Below are positions 59,239-64,000 of a DNA stretch of 64,000 bases, one piece after another. Below the pieces are notes generated by a model that worked only from the letters and a program-made list of their open reading frames with translations, was not told where the DNA came from and did not search any database. Made by a program: the position numbers and the translations under genes. This DNA comes from Orientallactaga sibirica. Taxonomy: Eukaryota > Chordata > Mammalia > Rodentia > Dipodidae. Position 1 is the first letter of the stretch. Every line of letters begins with the position of its first letter. The DNA lies in NCBI GenBank assembly GCA_036365145.1, contig JAEOAD010000888.1, positions 2,335,501 through 2,399,500 of the forward strand, read 5' to 3'.

Positions 59239-59335
59239 AATTCAGGGTGGCTGTGCTGCGCTCTTGAGTTATATTTTTCTTACTGGATGATTAAGAAAAA
59301 TATAACTCAAGAGTGGAGCACAGCCAGCCTGAATT
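59239..59335. repeat. Near-perfect 44-bp inverted repeat (hairpin)
   Basis: Arms 59239-59282 and 59292-59335 are reverse complements with three mismatches, around a 9-base loop. The core arm includes CTCTTGAGTTATATTTTTCT. It lies at one end of the inverted LTR fragment. Confidence 0.92.
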
Positions 59336-59700
59336 TTCAGATAGTGGGCTTTATAGGGCTTCTTCAGTTGGGGAGAGGTGAGGAAGGGAAAAAAGCTGAT
59401 TAAGAAAGGTTCCTTCAGGGGAGATCTGAGATAGCCAGGGTGTGACACCAAAACAGTGACCAGGTGACTTAGGAGTTAGGGGACAGGAGACCATGACATG
59501 GGGGCAGTTAGGCAAGGAAGGGATAATGGCTGGGCAGTTTCTTGAGGAATGTGGATAATACACTTCCTTGTCTCTGTCACCATCCTGCTGTCCTTGGTGA
59601 CTCCATTCGGGAGCCTGTCCCAACCTAACATTTCAGCCTTTTGTTAATGTTAAGAGACGAAGGTTAATTTCTTCATGCTGACCTTAGGGGTGATGAGTTC
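59300..59700 (-). mobile_element. Old endogenous retroviral LTR fragment, minus strand
   Basis: On the minus strand a purine-rich AAAAGGCTGAAA is followed by TGTTAGG, the usual PPT then TG start of a 3' LTR. A TATA-like CTATAAAGCCC lies at about 59347-59357. About 75 bases of internal sequence precede the LTR start. The same sequence recurs in opposite orientation at 60873-61059 and 61773-61897. No protein frame remains. The family was not identified; the layout fits a class I type element. Confidence 0.6.
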
Positions 59701-60175
59701 ATTATGGAGTCTCAGGGTGGCCTCCAACTCACGGCAATCCTCCTACCTCTGCCTCCCAAGTGCTGAGATTAAAGATGTGCACCACCATGCCCTCTCTAGG
59801 CATGTGTTTCTCTTTTGAATATATATATTTTTTTGATTTTTTGAGGTAGGGTCTCACTCTGGCCCAGGCTGACCTGGAATTAACTATGTAGTCTCAGGGT
59901 GGCCTCGAACTCATGGCAATCCTCCTACCTCTGCCACCCGAATGCTAAGGATTAAAGGCGTGCGCCACCACTCCTGGCTTGAATCTTTTTTTTTTTTTTT
60001 AATATATGAAAGCTTTTCAGCTGGGTGTGGTAGCGCACGCCTTTAATCCCAGCACTCAGGAGGCAGAGGTAGGAGGATTGCCATGAGTTGGAGGCCACCC
60101 TGAGACTACATAATGAATCCCAGGTCAGCCTGAGTTAGAATGAGACCCTACCTCGAAAAACAAAAAGAAACAGAC
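59701..60175. repeat. B1 SINEs between the LTR fragments
   Basis: Antisense B1 copies at about 59701-59800 and 59830-59985 and a sense B1 at about 60015-60170, occupying much of the spacer between the two inverted LTR fragments. Confidence 0.8.
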
Positions 60176-60179
60176 TAAT

Positions 60180-62165
60180 AGGCTTCCCTGTCTGATGCTG
60201 GCTTACAATACTAAATTCTAACATTAACTCATGCCTTCTGCCTCTGCCTGTCCCTGATCACTTCTGAATTCCACCTATCCTAGCCCCAGCTCCTCCCACT
60301 TGCCTTAGCCAGAATTAGAGCTATCCTATAGGCCCCCTCCTTTCTTAGCTCTTAACCTACCTCATCCAGGGATAAGTACACTGCCACTCTAATGGGCACT
60401 CTGAAACCTAAACGCTCTCGTGTTCCTACTCTTCCCCATCCCAAAATTCTCCTCTTGAATACACTGATGCCCCTCTACCTCCTCTCTCTTGCCCCAAGCC
60501 CTCTATCCCTCACTTCTGAGTGCTCATCCTCCCCTTGATCCTGGCATTTTAATGTCATAGCTGTTGACAAGAGTAACAAGCTCCTTAATTCTTCCTTCTG
60601 TCCTCTTACGCGGTGTGCAGAGCCCATCTCCCTCACCTTCTCTATAACAGATGTCACCAGCGACTGCTCCAAAGCCAGCTCAATACAGGTGGTACAAGAG
60701 AAGTCTCTGTTTCGTTCAGAACCAAGTCGTAACAGCATGCTACGCTGGTGCTGATGGAGGGTACTTACTACGGATCTCATCACTCTTGTCACCTCTAGCC
60801 ATATGGAACTGCCTCCGCATCACCTTCCCTGAAGGAAGACCCATCGTCCCCATTATCCAGCCTTCCCCATAAGAACTCATCGCCCCTAAGGTCAGCATGA
60901 AGAAATTAACCTTCATCTCTTAACATTATCCACATTCCTCAAGAAACTGTCCATCCATTATCCCTTCCTTGCCTAACAATTCCCCCATGTCATGGTCTCC
61001 TGCCCCCTTAACTCCTAAGTCACCTGGTCACTGTTGTGGTGTCACACCCTGGCAATCTCTTTTTTATTAATTTTTAGTTTAACTTTACATTCATGTTGGT
61101 GCCTCTGGTAGCCTCCTCCCTGATCTCCCCCCTCTGAAGGGACCCTCCTCATTGGGGATGTGGATCATGCATTATGGGGGTAGCCAACAGTTATGGGAGA
61201 GAGGCAAAGTCTCTGTGCATAATGACCCAACTTGTGGCTCTAACACTCTTTCCGTCCCCTCTTCCGTGAATTTCCCTGAGCCACGTTGGGTTCATTTTAG
61301 TTCTACTTCAGTGATGAGGTCTTGGGAGCCTCTGTGTCTCTGGATATCTGGCTTCGTAGGAGTTGAACATTCTCTGTGTTTATTTCCTTCAGCCTTGTTT
61401 TGGTGTCAGGTTCACCAAGAAAGCTGCACTCTTGCCCATTTCCTCTGTTGCTCTATGGTTTCAGCTGGGGCCCCGGTGAAGTGTGACAGGCTGGTTCGTC
61501 CTCTATTTTTCCTTCCACACCAGGTGAGGCGTTTTTACACAGACACCATCTTGACCAGAAGTCTATTATTTATTTTTATTTGAGATTGGCAGAATGAGAG
61601 ACAGAGAGAATGGGCACAGCAGGTCTCCAGCCACTGCAAATGAACTCCAGATGCATGTGCCACCTTGTGCATTTGGCTTACATGGGTCCTGGGGAACTGA
61701 GCCTCGAACCAGGGTCCTTAGGCTTCACAGGCAAGTGCTTAACTGCTAAGCCATCCCTCCAGGCCCAACCATAGATATCTTAGATCTCCCCTAAAGGAAC
61801 CTTTCTTATTCAGCTTTTTCCCTTCCTCACCCAACTGAAGAAGCCCTATAAAGCCCACTATCTGAAAATTCAGGTTGGCTGTGCTCTGCTCTTGAGAACC
61901 AGTCCTGGCAGCTCATGATATTTCTCGGATAAAAGCTTTCACCTTGCCCAGCGTGGTGGCACATGCCTTTCATTCTAGCACTCAGGAGGCAAAGGTAGAA
62001 AGATTGCCGAGAGTTCAAGACCTCCCTGAGACTACATAGTGAATTCTAGGTCAGCCTCAACTAGAGTGAGACCCTACCTCAAAAAAAAAAAAAAAAAATC
62101 AAAAGCTCTCATCTTGGCCTCAGAGTGGTTTGCGGGATCTTGGACACTCCAAAACCTTACAAGAG
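60180..62165 (+). mobile_element. Degraded retroviral 3' part and interrupted LTR, plus strand
   Basis: 60180-60870 is low-copy sequence with no long frame. 60873-61059 repeats the internal end and upstream LTR part of the minus-strand fragment, lacking about 90 bases around the LTR start. 61773-61930 continues the LTR with CTATAAAGCCC near 61849 and an AAAAGCTTTC stretch. A sense B1 (about 61943-62098) splits the distal part, with a near-repeat of AAAAGCTTTCACCTT on its right. The LTR ends near ACCTTACA at about 62160. An L1 piece and a SINE interrupt it at 61060-61772. Whether 60180-60870 is retroviral is inferred from position only. Confidence 0.5.
61060..61772 (-). mobile_element. L1 3' UTR-like insert plus SINE within the LTR
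   Basis: 61060-61560 resembles antisense rodent L1 3' UTR ('ttcagtgatgaggtcttggg'). It is followed by an antisense tRNA-type SINE (about 61565-61770). The two halves of the LTR match on either side, so this block inserted after the LTR. Confidence 0.55.
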
Positions 62166-62209
62166 GCAAGGGCTTATATCCACTCGTGTCCCCGGCCTAG
62201 CCCAGAATC

Positions 62210-62640
62210 TCCTTTTTTTTTTTTTTTTTTTTTTTTTTTTGAGGTAGGGTCTCACTCTGGCCCAGGCTGACCTGGAATTCACTATGTATTCTCAGGGTGG
62301 CCTTGAACTCAAGGCGATCCTCCTACCTCTGCCTCCCGAGTGCTGGGATTAAAGGCGTGCGCCACCACGCCCCGCTCAGAATCTCCTTTTGAAGTGGATA
62401 TTACCCGGGCTGGAGAGATGGCTTTGAGGTTAAGGCACATGCCTGCAAAGGCTAAGGACCCGGGTTCAATTTTCCAGGCCCCATGTAAGCCAGTTGCAAA
62501 AGTGGGAGCACGTGTCTGGAGTTTGTTTACAGTGGCTAGAGGCCCTGGTGCGCCCATTCTCACTCTCCCCGTCTCTCTTTCCCTCTCTCTGTCACAAACA
62601 AACAAATAAATACATAAATAAATAAATAAAATAAAAATAA
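62210..62640. repeat. SINEs upstream of TUFM
   Basis: Antisense B1 with T run (about 62213-62377) and sense tRNA-type SINE with AAAT-rich tail (about 62407-62645). The sequence is unique from 62650 up to the TUFM promoter. Confidence 0.85.
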
Positions 62641-62929
62641 AATCTTTAAAGACAATTTGTTACAATAAATGGTACAGTGAGAGCTGATTTTAAAATAAAG
62701 CAAATGTGAACTGGGTTATTACCATTCCCACTTTACAGTGAAGTCTTAGAGGCTGCCCAAAATGATGTCCAGGGTGTGGTATTTAGGTAAGCTGCGGCCC
62801 AAAGGCAACCACAGCTCTCAGAATGCTCCAGATCTCACTCCGCCAGGCCCAGAAAAATTGCTGAGCAGTCTGACTCCCATGCACTGGGAGCCCAGCCCTC
62901 CAATCCCATCCCTTAGATCCATCAGCCCA

Positions 62930-63254
62930 CAGTTCTAGAACTACAACGCCCATGAGGCCCCGGAACGCTGGTGCATTATGGGAAGCTCCTCGGTTTCGTG
63001 TGGCGTGCCATGAAAAACACGTCCTCCCCCAAATTCTCCGTCCTCCGCGGAGGAACATCAGCGCCCTCCTCTTCCGCCGCCTCCCGGAAGTCCACGGCTC
63101 TAGCCGTAAAGACTGGCGGCTAGAGTTGTCCCGGCTTGCTCTCCTGGCCCTCATTTCCGCCGGAAGTGCTCTGCAGTGGCAAGTGCCCTTCCTCAGTTGC
63201 ACGCGCGGTTTCCCGCTACCTAGAATTCGGTTCTCGTGGCCTAGTACTGCTGCT
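62930..63254 (+). promoter_or_regulatory. TUFM: TUFM CpG-island promoter
   Basis: CpG-rich, TATA-less sequence up to the TUFM start codon. Motifs seen: a ZNF143/Staf-like AACTACAACGCCCATG (62939-62954), an inverted partner GTGCATTATGGGAA (62971-62984), and ETS-type CCGGAAG at 63084-63090 and CCGGAAGTG at 63160-63168. These are typical of housekeeping nuclear genes for mitochondrial proteins. The initiation site is probably within about 63080-63200. Confidence 0.6.
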
Positions 63255-63297
63255 ATGGCGGCTGCCACCCTCTTGCGAGTGACGCCCCGCTTAAGTG
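63255..63297 (+). CDS. TUFM: TUFM coding exon 1
   Basis: 43 coding nt (14 codons plus one base) from ATGGCGG, which has G at +4, to a GTGAGC donor. It encodes only the beginning of the targeting peptide. Confidence 0.95.
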
Positions 63298-64000
63298 GTG
63301 AGCGAGACGGGGAGGGCGGTGGCGGCCTGCGGGCCTGAGCGGCTTCGTGGGTAGCTGGCTTTGGACCCACCCCCTGACGCCCAGCCCCTTTCCTGTTAGG
63401 TCTTTGCGCCAGCCCGACCCCATTATTGCAAGGTCGGCTGCGGCCCCTGAAGGCATTGCCACGCTCATGCCGCGGTCTAGCTGTAGAGGCCAAGAAGGCC
63501 TACGTGCGCGACAAGCCCCACGTGAATATAGGAACCATCGGCCACGTGGACCACGGCAAGACCACGCTGACTGCGGCCATCACGAAAAGTGAGTGGGCTC
63601 CGGGCGGGTGCGTCCGGCTGCAGGGACCTGGAGCCAGGGAACGGAACTCAGGCGAGATGTGGTTTGGAAGGTGCCCGAGACATTCATTTCCTTGAACTTG
63701 TAGAGCTTTGTTATGCACACATTGGAAGATCTTGAATAGACTTGAACCGCGTGAAACGATCTTCAAGGAAAGGCTGTCCTGGAGAAGTCACAGGGCAGAC
63801 TCTTGCAGCGCTATCGTCAATTCCTTCTGTTCCCCCCAAAGCTGGAGAATTAGTGATTTTAGGAAGGGGTGCCATGGAAACGATCTTTCCGGATTGTCCT
63901 TTAGGTGGGAGGGGCCCGTGGGTGTGCTCTGAGCCCTATTGGTCTCTGAGAATTTGTGTGTGTTCTTTTCCTTCCATTAGTTCTAGCCGAGGGAGGTGGG
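63255..64000 (+). CDS. TUFM: Mitochondrial elongation factor Tu, exons 1-3 (partial)
   Basis: GTPase that brings aminoacyl-tRNA to the mitochondrial ribosome. Coding exons 63255-63297, 63400-63588 and 63981 onward join in frame with GT-AG borders. The protein starts [15 protein letters not shown], an Arg- and Leu-rich mitochondrial targeting sequence without acidic residues, followed by [19 protein letters not shown] at the start of the mature domain. The P-loop GHVDHGKT is at residues 62-69. The window ends after ILAEGGG, so switch regions, domains II and III and the stop lie outside. The orientation opposite to SH2B1 matches human. Confidence 0.96.
63400..63588 (+). CDS. TUFM: TUFM coding exon 2
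   Basis: 189 nt between TTAG acceptor and GTGAGT donor. It ends the targeting peptide and holds the GTP-binding P-loop [16 protein letters not shown]. One base of the next isoleucine codon is carried over. Confidence 0.96.
63981..64000 (+). CDS. TUFM: TUFM coding exon 3 (cut by window edge)
   Basis: The first 20 nt after the CCATTAG acceptor complete the isoleucine codon and read LAEGGG, as expected after AAITK in TUFM. Confidence 0.9.

Noticed and set aside
63255..63338. Unspliced TUFM exon 1 reading on as a longer protein
   Set aside because: The GTGAGC donor at 63298 and the continuation of the conserved protein in exon 2 show the extra codons are intronic.

Overview
This is nuclear DNA from a rodent. 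Three genes can be read exon by exon: ATP2A1 (SERCA1) and SH2B1 on the minus strand, and the 5' end of TUFM on the plus strand. This is the order and orientation found in human 16p11.2. 7SL-derived B1-type SINEs and a tRNA-derived SINE of about 200 bp cover much of the non-coding sequence. Their consensus resembles mouse B1 and B2/ID but differs in the 3' half, so a non-murine rodent is likely; a jerboa-like (dipodoid) genome is my guess.

Layout. 1-13156: ATP2A1, coding exons 9 to 1 (residues 1-365 of a pump of about 1000 residues); the remaining exons lie beyond the left edge. 13157-19815: intergenic, with the ATP2A1 promoter, an unassigned minus-strand polyadenylation signal at 16204-16209 and a 1.8 kb G-rich minisatellite. 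19815-31700: SH2B1 with its 3' UTR, nine coding exons including the 100-nt cassette exon that separates the alpha and beta tails, and a CpG-island promoter. 31700-62900: a 31 kb repeat-dense gap holding a 2.39 kb head-to-tail duplication, L1 fragments, a processed ARL8A pseudogene inserted in an old L1, a truncated U2 snRNA pseudogene and two inverted fragments of an old LTR element. 62930-64000: TUFM CpG-island promoter, exons 1-2 and the start of exon 3.

The three genes are not a pathway. SERCA1 pumps calcium into the sarcoplasmic reticulum of fast muscle, SH2B1 is an adaptor for JAK2, insulin and leptin receptor signalling, and TUFM is the mitochondrial elongation factor Tu. All reconstructed exons have GT-AG borders and keep the reading frame, and I saw no disabling change in any of the three genes. 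I found no new protein-coding system. The best leads are the minisatellite with the nearby orphan polyadenylation site, the young duplication whose copies differ mainly in homopolymer length, CTCF-like cores carried by the tRNA-derived SINE, and the inverted LTR pair.
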